Positions 47,208 to 57,266 of a stretch of DNA of 64,000 nt are shown here, in pieces. The first letter of the stretch is position 1; the number at the start of each line of letters is the position of its first letter. The stretch covers positions 7,528,787-7,592,786 of the forward strand of contig CM055890.1 of assembly GCA_029582165.1 (NCBI GenBank). Direction: 5' to 3'. The notes below the pieces were generated by a model. The model saw only the letters and a list, made by a program, of their open reading frames with translations, was not told the origin of the DNA and ran no database searches. This DNA comes from Portulaca oleracea. Its lineage: Eukaryota > Streptophyta > Magnoliopsida > Caryophyllales > Portulacaceae. Position numbers and translations under genes: made by a program.

Positions 47208-48610
47208 TGACAGGCCTAAAATGTATAAGGTGTCTGTGTACCGCAAGTGTACGGGTCTTTGTAGTAATAAATATCGTTCTCTCTCAGGGATTTGCGTTCA
47301 ACCACGCACTGAACTAGTTCGCTACAAAGAATGTTAGGTCGATCCAAGGGTTGTGGTAACAATCCAGGAAACTAAACTAAGGAAGCAGGAATTTTTTGGG
47401 TTTTTAACAGATGATTAAAGGTGTTCCGGGGAGTCCACTCTAGTCAATCAGTCAAATTATCAACAATCCCGGTGTAGGTAACAAGATAATTCGGAGTCTA
47501 TAATCTTTCTAGGCCTTATCACATCGATCTTTCGATCCGAAGTGAGCTCTAGTGATTGGTCTAAACATTATTTCTAACTATTTAATCCAATCAAGGATAA
47601 AGATCTGATTATAAATTGACCCTAGGCAAGAATCATTATTTCTAAATATTTTCTAAACCTATTCAATCTACGCTTTTCCAATTCAAGACTCAAACTTTCG
47701 TCATGCTGTCAAGAATCTAATACCAAGTAAAAGACGGTTAGCCAGATTTTACCATGACATACAATCTACGTAGATTAAACGAATAAAAAGATAACCTAAC
47801 ACCGAGACTGTATTCAAATTCAACCAAAAGACATCGAGTTTATCCCCCAATCAAAGGAAATTAGCTACTCATATTGCTAAAAGTAAACATCGCAAAAACT
47901 AAACAATAATAAGAAAACATGAAAGTAAAATAGAAATAACTGTGTTCGAATCTGCGGAATCGATCTCTTCGTGTCACCTGAATCGATCTCTTTCGTCTTC
48001 TTCTATCACAAGCAACAATCTAAACTAATAACAATGTTTGTGAATTAACTGGAAAGAAACTATCTAAAATCTACCCTAAAAAGTTCTCTCAACTCTCGTC
48101 TAAAACTACGGCTAAAAACTAATAAAAATTCAATCTTTCAAACGGCAGATGTGAACCCTATATATTGCCGGATTAGTGCATAAACCACTGGCAGCGTTTC
48201 CAGAAACACTAGCAGCGTTTAGCATAAAGATGGATTTCTCCGTGTCTTGGCGCTGGCAATGCCTGGAAAGCACCGGTAGCGTTTTGCTTTTTCTCACGAA
48301 GCTTTCGACAAGGCGCCGCGCTTTGGAGACGCCGGCCGCGCCGCTTACGCCCAAAGTTGACCGGGCCGCTTCCTCTTTCCTTTTCTTCTTCTCTTCAACT
48401 TCTTTTTTTATTTTCCTTGAATTTTCTCAATTTTCCTTCAACTTTTCATCCTTTTTGATATATTTTCAATGTTTCCTGCAAAACATACCAATCTCGCAAT
48501 CAAGTGTATAAATCACAGGAATTGATATAAAAACACGGAATTTCTGATATAAAAAGCATGAATTAATTATGTTTTGAGCGCTAAAAACACTATATAAAAA
48601 CGACTTATCA
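47208..48610 (-). repeat. Right (5') LTR of the Athila-like element
   Basis: It runs from TGACAGGCCTAAAATG to CGACTTATCA and is followed by GGGCG. It is nearly identical to 36567-37950 except in the GC-rich block at 48180-48360. Confidence 0.93.
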
Positions 48611-48615
48611 GGGCG

Positions 48616-50592
48616 CATTTTCGATTGTTCTATGCACAAATATATTTTTTGAACATTTCATGTAGCCGAGATTCTCATTCTAACTAAGTTTAGACTTTAA
48701 AAGACGAATAACCACAAAAAAAAAGTTCTAATCTAGGATAGATTGGGACCCAGAGACCAAATCCTGGCGGATTTCTACACCTACATGATTCCCGACCCCT
48801 CTCTGGATTGGAATTTGATCCAATAGATATTATGACATGGTCTACGTTTGACTCGCAGCGTCAAAAATCCGCTAGGATTCCTAGTTAGTAAGTCCATGTA
48901 GCTCGTTGCACTAGTATAGGTTGACATATTTTAGAGGTTAAACAACAATTAGAATGAGAAAAAAAATCGACATGCGTAAAATGCTAGGATTTTGGAGGCG
49001 TCTGTTAGTTTATAAAAGCTAAAAAAATAAGAAAAACAATTAGCGACACAATCATCGAACCAAGGCCGAGATTTGGGGTAAAGGTGCAAATGTAAGAGGG
49101 GTGCCCTAACACCCCCCATCGGAGCGGCCTTTACTAGGTCGGGTTTAAAAGCTAAAAAATGAAACTTTTTTTTAAAAAAAAGCAAATTTTTCACAACTTA
49201 AATTAAGGCATGCAAACAAACGAAAACGTTCATAAAACAAAGCAAATTATAGCGGGCAGCGCGTATTGGGCTACATTTTTACAAGCTGGAATGAAACACA
49301 AGATGGACATTTACCCAACGGAATCTGAACCCGTAGTCGGGTTGTGGTGGCTTCCCAAAATCCCTTAGAGCTTTCGAAGTGGTATGTGTGTGAAACCGAG
49401 GCAGTAAGGTATCCTAAACTGAACCTAGAAGCAAAAATCCGTTAGAGCTTTGAGATGATCACTAGGACAACTTTTGGTGTTTTTTATATGAATAGTAGCT
49501 CAAACTATGACCCTCCAAAGTTGTCCCAAAAATGATGAGAGCACTCCTTATTTATAACCTTAATGAAGGGCAACTTTCCTCATGCAACCCCTAGAAATCC
49601 ACTAGGATCCCTTAGTGCTCAGGGGTAATTTTTTTACTTGTAGTTAAGTTACAGACAGTTGTCCAATTGGAGCTAAAACCAAGATTAATTTAATTTGCAG
49701 TTGTTTGACCACGATTATTGCGAACTATTATTTTGGACTTACAAATCCATCAGGACCATTGAACCATTGAACCTACCCAATGCAATAACACAAAATCTGC
49801 TAGGGCTATTTTGGGCTTAGAGCCCAGGAGAAATCCGCCAGAGTTTTTATTGAGATTAACCAAGGATAACCCACTACAGCCTCTGAGCTGTTTGGGTACA
49901 TTTCTAAGTCCTCTAGGACTCATCGGACTAAAGCCCATTAAAAATCTGTCCAATACCTGCTTATAGGCTATATGATCATATCTCAAAGTCTGCTAGAGCT
50001 CTTTGGGCTGGAGTCAATGAAAAATATGCTAGACCTTTTATGTTTGGGAGCAAGATCTGATGGGGCTCTTTGGGATAGGAATGAAAATCCGCTAGAACTT
50101 CCTAGGCCCGAAAAGACAAAAATCAATTAGGCTCTCTGGGCTTGAAATGAAAATCTGCTAGGATCTTGTTGACTGATTTGACCCATTGACTTTGACTGGG
50201 GATTTTTGACTTGACTGAGCTGCACTTGACTGAGCTTGGCTGAGCTACACTTTGACCCAAAATCTGCTAAGTGTTGACCTTTTGACCGGTTTGACCCAAA
50301 ATCCGCGAGGCCCCATTAACTTGTTTGACACAAAATCCACCAAGCCAAGACCCGTTGAATAGTTCGACTAACGATTTTGATTTTACTAAGCTGGACTTGA
50401 TCAGGCTTGACTGAAATCTGTTGGAGCTTGGCCCGAAGTCTGTTAGGATTCTCCTAGAAAAATCAACTAGGACTCCAATAGAAAATCCGCTAGGATCCCC
50501 GTACTAAGAATTCACTTGATTTTGCCTCAAAAATTCATTATGAACTAGTTTTGAGCTAAGAACTGTAGTGACATTATTTTATGTCTACAAGG
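48616..50592 (-). repeat. LTR segment with a scattered AAATCCGCTAGG motif
   Basis: A 12-14 base motif close to AAATCYGCTAGGRCT recurs more than 15 times at irregular spacing between about 48760 and 50490, for example near 48862, 49437, 49797, 49985, 50090, 50150, 50262, 50300 and 50482. Copies differ by one to three bases. TTGACC and TGGGCT words are mixed in. No long frame is present. It is the main body of the Tat/Ogre-like LTR. Confidence 0.7.
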
Positions 50593-52870
50593 CCCTTCCT
50601 CATCCTATCTTGCTCCATAAGGCAACACGAAAGATGAATGGCTTGTATAGTCAATCTCTTAGGCATGAACCTCTCAAATAGCCGAACTTGCTCACTTAAC
50701 CTCCTCTCTATCACTCACTCCCAAATCTTTATGGTGTGACTCAAGAGTTGAATTCTTTTATAATTATTACAACATTAAACATTCTCATTATTGTTGTATA
50801 AAGGGACTACTATACTACTCTACCACTCATTAGACATTCTACCTTCCCTAAGAATATCATTGAAGAATCCTATCAACTAGTAAATACTTGCCTTACCTAA
50901 GCACTTCGAAAATTCCATAGGAATACCACTAGGGTCCACACTTTACTCCTCTTCAACTTCTTTAATGTCTCTCTAACCTCCTCAAGTGTTATAGGTTGAT
51001 AAATAAAACTACCTAAACTTCTACTTCCAAAGCCTAAACCCTCATTAATGGAGATGACTCTCCTCTCCATAATAAACAACTTGGGAAAGTAATTCCTCCA
51101 CCAAAGTCCTCCCTCCCTTTATAGTCCTTAGTACGCCTAACTAGGGGTGGGCGTGAAAAACCGAAACCGAAAATCAAACTGCAAAATCGTAAAAACCAAA
51201 CCGGTAAAACCGGGTAACCATTTCAGATGTTTGAAAAATGCGATTTAGGTTAACCAAACCGGTTTAGCCGGTTTAGGTTTTGCATTTTCGTGAAGCGGTT
51301 AGCACGGCTAACCGATTATGATTACTTTAGTAGCAAAATTTAAAATTTCAAAGTAGAGTGTTAATTATTTTCCGTAGTTGTTACTTTAAATATCCAAAAA
51401 CCAGCGGTTAACCACGGTTAACTGTAAATCAAATCCAAAAAGCGGTTAACAGTGTTCTCAATGCGATCAACAGGGGGTTTTGGTTTGGTTTCGGTTTCCA
51501 AGCTTCACTTACGGTTAAAAACATAAAGCGGTTTACGTTTATAAAATCTAGAAACTGCAAATGCGGTTAACTACATATGCGGTTAACCGGTTATGTTGAC
51601 CCTTACACCTAACATTCGCTAAATCTCTTGTACACCTCTCCCGACTCTTAGCTAAGTTAAAAAATCTCCCACTCTCCCCTTATTGTTCAACTTGCTATAC
51701 GAACTATCATATGTGTTCATCTCCGTCGTTAGCATAAGTTTCTTGGCTTCTTTTTCCGCAGTCTTATAATTTTCCTCAACGACTAGTTTTTCCTCCTCCC
51801 ATGTACAACCCTCCGCCCCCCCCCCCTCCCCCCAACAACAACGTATCTCATATGTTTTGCTTTCGCTGTTGCTTTGACTTTGTCATTTCACCACCAAGTC
51901 CCTCTCCATTGAATGCTTCCACCACAAGAAAAGCTTAAAATATCCCTAGTCGCCTTACATATACACTCAGCTGCAGTATTACACCTTGTGACCCTATCCC
52001 CTCCCAACTCCTAAAACAAGCCTTCGTCACTTGGCATTACACACTCTAGCATCTCTATGCTTCCTCTCAAAGTTCTTTACTTCCGCATTTATAATCAAAA
52101 GCTTTTGCGAGGTCATCAATTCTTAACAAAGGAACATTATGCGTTTTTGGTGCACATCAACTTATTGATAATCCTAGTTAGGAAGTAGTATATATATGTC
52201 GTGGATGACCCACTTGAAAAAGTCATCAAATGCTGATCTCTCTTCTTAAACCAAGAGTTTATTACAACTAGATCAAAAGTGACTGCAAGATCCAAAAGAA
52301 ACTCCTCAAAGCTATTACAAACCACAAACCCAAACCCAAAAGTCATCATGCACATTCTCATACTCAATGTTTAGTTCCCTTATATGTCCATTGAAATCCC
52401 CTTCAGCCAAAAGTTTATCACCTCTAGGGATATCTTGAATAATCGTAGGTAATTCACCCTAAAACTGCCTCTTAATCTCATCAGAAAGACATATTTGCGG
52501 TGCATAAACACTAACTATGCTAAAAGTATTCACTCCCAAAATGACCGTAATAAACATAGTGTAATTGCTAGCCTCATTAAGCTCAACAACTTTGTTGACT
52601 AAATCTTTTCTAAGTAACATCATAATTCAATTACAGTTTGACCAAAACATATACCCATCAATCGCCCTAAATTTCCTACTCGCCCACTTAATCTCCTAAA
52701 TACAAGCAACATCAATCTTCGGACTGCCCGAAGACCTAACTAATTCTACGAACTTATCCATAGGTGTACCAATATTCCAAGAAGCTAAGTCAAGCCTACT
52801 AACCCCCTCAGACCTCTCACCCCTTCTTCCTCTGGAAAGACAAGAACCATGTATCCCATTATTATCTAGA
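50593..52870 (-). pseudogene. RTE-type LINE: endonuclease and start of RT, broken
   Basis: On the minus strand the endonuclease begins near 52800 with LDLASWNIGTPMDKFVELVR, then IDVACIQEIKWASRKFRAID, VSVYAPQICLSDEIKRQF, the FGFGFV and DLAVTFDLVVINSWFKKRD segment (52137-52367) and LMTFSSGSSTTYIYYFL. The linker (EEKLVVEENYKTAEKEAKKL-like) precedes the RT start PITLEEVRETLKKLKRSK (50897-51079). This order and these words are typical of plant RTE LINEs. Stops and shifts are frequent. The RT is cut at 50592 by the Tat/Ogre-like LTR, and the catalytic RT part is missing from the window. Confidence 0.82.
51142..51605. mobile_element. hAT-type MITE in the RTE LINE
   Basis: The 464-bp element starts TAGGGGTGGGCG and ends GACCCTTA. 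The flanking 8-mers CGCCTAAC (51134-51141) and CACCTAAC (51606-51613) match at 7 of 8. The interior is filled with direct and inverted copies of ACCGGTTAACC-like units. There is no coding capacity. It separates the RTE RT start from the RTE linker. Confidence 0.75.
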
Positions 52871-54140
52871 ATAGGTTAAAATGAGCACATAGGCATCACG
52901 GAGAAGGTTCTACGACACCGGACCACTTAAGAAACCACGGAAGACAATAGTGGAAACAATAAGAAAGGTATTATACCTATTAAAAATTTAAAATAAAGTG
53001 GACATAATAGGGTGTAAAAAGAGACAATGGAAACAAAAGGACTAAAAGCCAAAAACACTTCAGCACAACAACATTAGGACAACTATAAAAAAAAATAGGA
53101 CAACAAATTAATGCCTAAATTTCAATGCAACAATCTATAAATAGGTGAATGAAAAATATTACTTGTCGACTAACAAAATACAATTACACACTATTCTCAA
53201 TCAGAATCACAATGACCACAATTAATTGGCAATTACCTAATCAAATAATTCCACCACTTCAATTTGAAAGAGAGAAAACAACTTAACTAACCACGCTTGT
53301 CCAAACCCTAATCCAAATAATCGATTAAGAGTGAAACAATCAAACTAAACCAGATCGGACCTCATGAGCTCGAAAACCCTAACAATAATCCGAAACTGAA
53401 CACAAGGGGAGGGAGTACATAATCAGTTCGACCAACCAACAAAGAGAGAATAGGGTACTTACACGTAAGAATTGCTTGGGAAGATTCTAAACTACCACAA
53501 AATTGACCACTATAATTGGAAATGGGAAGCTTGTATCCATGAATTCCTCGTCAAGACTTGGAAAGCTTAAAGCATGTGCAAAAGATAAAAGGAATGAAAA
53601 TAAATTTCTTGTGTGTTTAGATGTCGAAACAAACTAGAAATCTCCAAACTTGATGCTTGAAAGTGCTTTGAAATATTAAAAAAAACATTTCTTAGCTTGT
53701 TTTCCCAACAACATTATGAATTGGTTGCCTTACTTCTGTCTCAAAACACAACAAACACTTCTTTTCCTCTTCCTCTGAACAATATTCTAGGTAGTAGTTG
53801 AAGTTCTTCACTATTGTTCGTCCCATTCATGATTCCAACAACAAATCGAATACCCCTGACGATCAATTGCTTAGGAGTCCCGAGAGTGTACCGATAAAAG
53901 AGGAGCAAATTCGATTTTAGGGCAGTGGGTTCTCCCCACCACGACTATCTAATCATCCAGGTTTGATTTTTTTAGTTTTTCATAAGTCACATCGTTTTTG
54001 TATTATCAACAAATAGATATGATATGCATGCAAATTATGTAAACACATTTAAAACTTTTACCAGGTCATTTCAACCATATTTTAACCCTGCATAAAAATA
54101 GCTCTGAAATTTGATCTTTTCTTCAAACTTTTCATTTTAA
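52871..54140. other. Unassigned intergenic DNA upstream of the RTE LINE
   Basis: It may include the RTE 5' leader near 52870-53000. No coding frame, splice pattern or terminal repeat could be supported in the rest. A CCCCACCACGAC-like pyrimidine stretch lies near 53930. Confidence 0.4.
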
Positions 54141-54283
54141 GGTATGTTTGGCAGAATGGAAAATATTTTCCACATTTTCTACTATTTGTTAGTTAAATCT
54201 TTGGGAAAGTATTTTTCAGTTAAAGTTATTGTCCTTTAAATGTGGGAAATGGACTTCCTTTACTTAGACAAAGAAAAATGATA

Positions 54284-54537
54284 CTCCTCTGTCCCAAATA
54301 ATTTGTCCCAATTTGACTAATGAGGTCAAACTTTATAAAGTTTAACCGTTAATTTATCAAATAATATATTAAGCTATCGTGTAAAACTATTATTATTAGA
54401 TCTGTGACGAAAAATACTTTCATTTAAACAAAATATTACAAGTTTTGCTAAGTTAAAACGTAAAATATTTATAGTCAAAGTATAACATCGAAGACCATGA
54501 AAAAGTAAAATGGACAATTTATTTGGGACGGAGGGGG
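54284..54537. mobile_element. Stowaway MITE (Tc1/mariner)
   Basis: The 254-bp element begins CTCCTCTGTCCCAAATAATT and ends ATTTGGGACGGAGGGGG, the typical Stowaway inverted termini. It is flanked by TA on both sides (54282-54283 and 54538-54539). Confidence 0.92.
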
Positions 54538-55166
54538 TATTTCAAGGTTGTACCACGCCTCCCGTGAGCATGCCCCTCACTTTCTCGCACTCTAGGGTCC
54601 CATATACGATATTACCAATTCACCCGTAGCAATTGAAGCCGACCATGTCATACATATGCATTTATTTGCTTGATAAAAATACACATTGACATGTATGTTC
54701 CCCTTTGCTTTTCCAATGAGGTTAAGCATAGACATGTTTGCCTATATGAACTATAGTATATTTCGTTCTTAGCCTATGTATGCTTTTTCTGGTTTGTTGG
54801 CATGTGGCCCTTCTATTAAAAATGTGATACCCTCTATTCTTGCAAAAAATTGCTGAGGGGTGCCACACATCTTTTTAACTGACTCGCGGGTCACAACTTT
54901 TTTTTAATGCATTCCCAGGTGACATTAAACTTGCTTAAGTAACTAGGGGGTGACATTCTAGTGTGTTTTGGCCGGAATCATTGAAAAGTCTGATTTGCCC
55001 TTCAAAAAATAAGTGAAGTGTCCAATTTGCCCTTGATTAAGCTCCTCTTTGATTGATTCCTTCTCCCTCAGTCTAAACCCCTATTAATTTGATTTCAACT
55101 CTGCACCCCAAACCCATGATTTGTACAAAATGATTAAGAAGTTGCTCATACAAACTAGCAAAACAC

Positions 55167-55460
55167 ATGATTTTCTCCCTCAAAACCCTTTTCCGGCTAC
55201 TTCCTCGTTGGAGTGACACCCTCCGGCGTGGAAACATTGGTGTCTTCCGGTGGAGTAACGTAGGCAGAGGCGGCGTTCCGAGCATCCGCCGGAGTTTTCT
55301 TGGTGAAGAAGGCGGAGTAGGGGCCACAGTCGCCGCAATGGTGAGGCCGATGGCGGCGGCGACGGTGGGGTAGCTGACCGGAATCCGGCGGCGCTGGTGG
55401 AGGGTCTCCCCGGGTGGTGGCCGGGGGTCGCTTCGAGGCTTCAACTCCGGCATCCTTCAC
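55167..55460 (-). pseudogene. Gene fragment inside the Pack-MULE, first block
   Basis: On the minus strand one frame reads VEASKRPPATTRGDPPPAPP and later YSAFFTKKTPADARNAASAY. A second frame gives RIPVSYPTVAAAIGLTIAAT, a membrane-like stretch. The most plausible parent protein would switch between the two frames near 55320, so the copy appears to carry a frameshift. I do not recognise the parent. The GC content contrasts sharply with the AT-rich ends of the element. Confidence 0.45.
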
Positions 55461-55592
55461 CTGATTTCAACTCCAAGTACTCATCCGATGCTACTTTTAC
55501 ATCCTGATTTCAACTCTGCACCCCAAACCCATTAATCTCCCTTTATTCTGACTCCAAGTATTCAAATATTTCAATTCAATCAGTGGCCTGGG

Positions 55593-56007
55593 TTGGTAAC
55601 AGGGATGCACCGATCAAAAATTGAAATGGGTTTGTTACCATTGGGAATGAAGGATTTCTTGCTCCCATGGAACGCCGTCACACGGTCGTCGATTACTTCC
55701 CGATCGGAGCGTCGATCGCGTCTTCGTCGTCGGATACATGACGACGGCGCTGGTCTCTCTCCTCCTCATCATGTTTTTTGGCCGGAGATTCGTCGGTGCG
55801 TGGGTCCGGATCAACGTGGGGCTGGTGATGTTCGTGTGTCTTGTGGTGGTTCCGCTGATGGATGTGGTGAATACGAAAGGGGAGAGTGGTGATGGATCTG
55901 GTGAATTTTCCATAGATAGAGCAGAGAAAAGAGGGAAAGAGATGAAGAAAAGAGGGAAAGAGAATTATGGAGGAAGAGAGATTGAATGGCAAATCAGGTT
56001 AAATTAA
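55593..56007 (+). pseudogene. Gene fragment inside the Pack-MULE, second block
   Basis: The plus-strand frame 55738-56007 starts MTTALVSLLLIMFFGRRFVG, continues through a hydrophobic stretch LVMFVCLVVVPLMDVV, and ends in a charged tail (EKRGKEMKKRGKEN). Another frame at 55593-55892 overlaps it. Two hydrophobic segments suggest part of a small membrane protein, but the opposite strand is also open and I cannot identify a parent. Confidence 0.35.
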
Positions 56008-56305
56008 AGAGAAAAATAAGGGTATATTCGTCATTTTCAACATATTTAGCCGGGTTTCAGTCAAAATAATCGGAATGTCACCCCCTAGTTACTTAAGTAA
56101 GTTTAATGTCACCTGGGAATGCATTAAAAAAAAGTTGTAACCCGCGAGTCAGTTAAAAAAAATGTGTGGCACCCCCAGCAATTTTTTGCTATTCTTGACA
56201 TTGGAAAATATTTTTCTGGAAAATATCTTTTCTACCACACTGAAAAATTTGAAGAGAATGTTTTTTTCTTAGAAAATATTTATCACTCTGCCAATTAGTA
56301 ATTAG

Positions 56306-57266
56306 GTAACTTTTATCTATTCATCGCAGTTATATAGCTCGGTTGAGTGAATTTACCACGCTTCCTCTTCTCCTCATTATCTTATTTATCTCCAACTAGT
56401 TATGTTTATGGTCCCTTGCCTTCAACTAGTCCTACTACACTCCTACAAACTATAACCTCTTTTTTATTTTTTTATTGACTTAAGATAAGCCCCAATTGCT
56501 CCATTTCGTTAGAGATATATCAATTTGTTAGTACTTTTTCGGTTAATAAGGTTAACTTGTTCAACTAAAATCAAGCCAAGTAATGTCCATTTTATGCACA
56601 TATTGTCATTTTTCCATTTTCTAAGGGTATTACTTTTTGTCGATTAAAGAAGTTCATCTCCTTCAAACCACATATCATTATGTGATGTGATGTGGAGGCA
56701 ACCATCTTATTTCCCACATCATTGGCCAGGTTAAGATGCAAACGGCAAGGTAGCTAGAACATATCTGTAGATAGCTCGAGTTAGAACAAGCAGGTCCTCG
56801 GACTTACCATAGGACACGAACAGCATCTGTAATATGGGCATTTTAGGGGTATTTTTGTCGTCATAGAACCCTTAATTGCTCATCTTCATGGATACTAATC
56901 AGTATACGACACATAATTGTATAAACATTCAACTACAATATTGCTCATAGTTTGTACTTAGAATAAGAGAAAATACCCTGTTGAAGCTGATTATGTAGGA
57001 AGTGAGATTATTGCATTATACAATGGGGGCAGAGATATATCAAAATCACCCATCAGTACTTCCTAGGCAACTATATCCTACCCAACAAATATGAATATTA
57101 ATAGTAAGAATGTAATGTACCTATAAACCTCTCCAAATTTGACATTCTATTCTCCTAACTGATAAGACTGAATATGGGTGACCTGTGTCTATGTGAGACC
57201 TGGATAAAGAAAGGGGCCCCGAATCCAATTGAGCGATTGGATTATTGTCTTCTAAGACGGCCCATT
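56306..57266 (-). other. 3' flank of the intact epimerase gene
   Basis: This holds the 3' UTR of copy B next to its stop codon at 57267 and then AT-rich spacer. I found no clear polyadenylation signal to set the transcript end, and no other gene. Confidence 0.45.

Larger units (their letters stand above)
36567..48610 (-). mobile_element. Athila-like Gypsy element with gag and protease only
   Basis: LTRs of 1.4 kb lie at 36567-37950 and 47208-48610, with TGACAG starts and TTATCA ends. The duplication GGGCG is perfect (36562-36566 and 48611-48615). On the minus strand TGGCGCCGTTGCCGGGGA follows the right LTR by a few bases as primer site, and a purine tract GGGGCCATT precedes the left LTR. Gag (46077-47060 and 42262-42525) and a protease region (41556-42131) are present; RT, RNase H and integrase are absent. 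Two solo LTRs interrupt it (39520-40959 and 42532-46095). The LTR pair looks very similar by eye, so the insertion is probably young. Confidence 0.9.
36500..50592 (-). mobile_element. Tat/Ogre-like 5' LTR, split by an Athila-like element
   Basis: The LTR parts are 36500-36561 and 48616-50592, about 2.0 kb in all. On the minus strand the LTR begins TGTAGACATAAAATAATG at 50592, a common start for Tat/Ogre LTRs, and runs to the primer site at 36499. The Athila-like element sits inside it with a GGGCG duplication. The LTR itself landed in the RTE LINE at 50593, whose coding frame is cut there. The element's other LTR and coding interior were not found to the left, so it is a partial copy. Confidence 0.6.
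54843..56188. mobile_element. Pack-MULE with long inverted ends
   Basis: The 1346-bp element has inverted ends of about 118 bp (54843-54960 and 56071-56188), each starting CAAAAAATTGCTG and differing at only a few sites. A perfect 9-bp duplication CTATTCTTG flanks it (54834-54842 and 56189-56197), the hallmark of Mutator-like elements. The interior is GC-rich and gene-like, with no transposase, which fits a gene-fragment carrier. Confidence 0.93.
54142..56305. mobile_element. Outer MITE carrying Stowaway and Pack-MULE insertions
   Basis: The left end AAGGTATGTTTGGCAGAATG and the reverse complement of the right end, TAATTGGCAGAGTGATAA, both lead into GGAAAATATTTTCC-like repeats (54160-54180 and 56205-56285). 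This suggests one AT-rich MITE of several hundred bases, interrupted by the two DNA transposons below. The ends are not exact, so this entry is tentative. Confidence 0.35.

Noticed and set aside
46797..47246. Reading the full 149-codon frame as gag from 47246
   Set aside because: The first part lies in the primer-site and LTR border; the ATG at 47060 is the plausible start because the recognisable gag block follows it.
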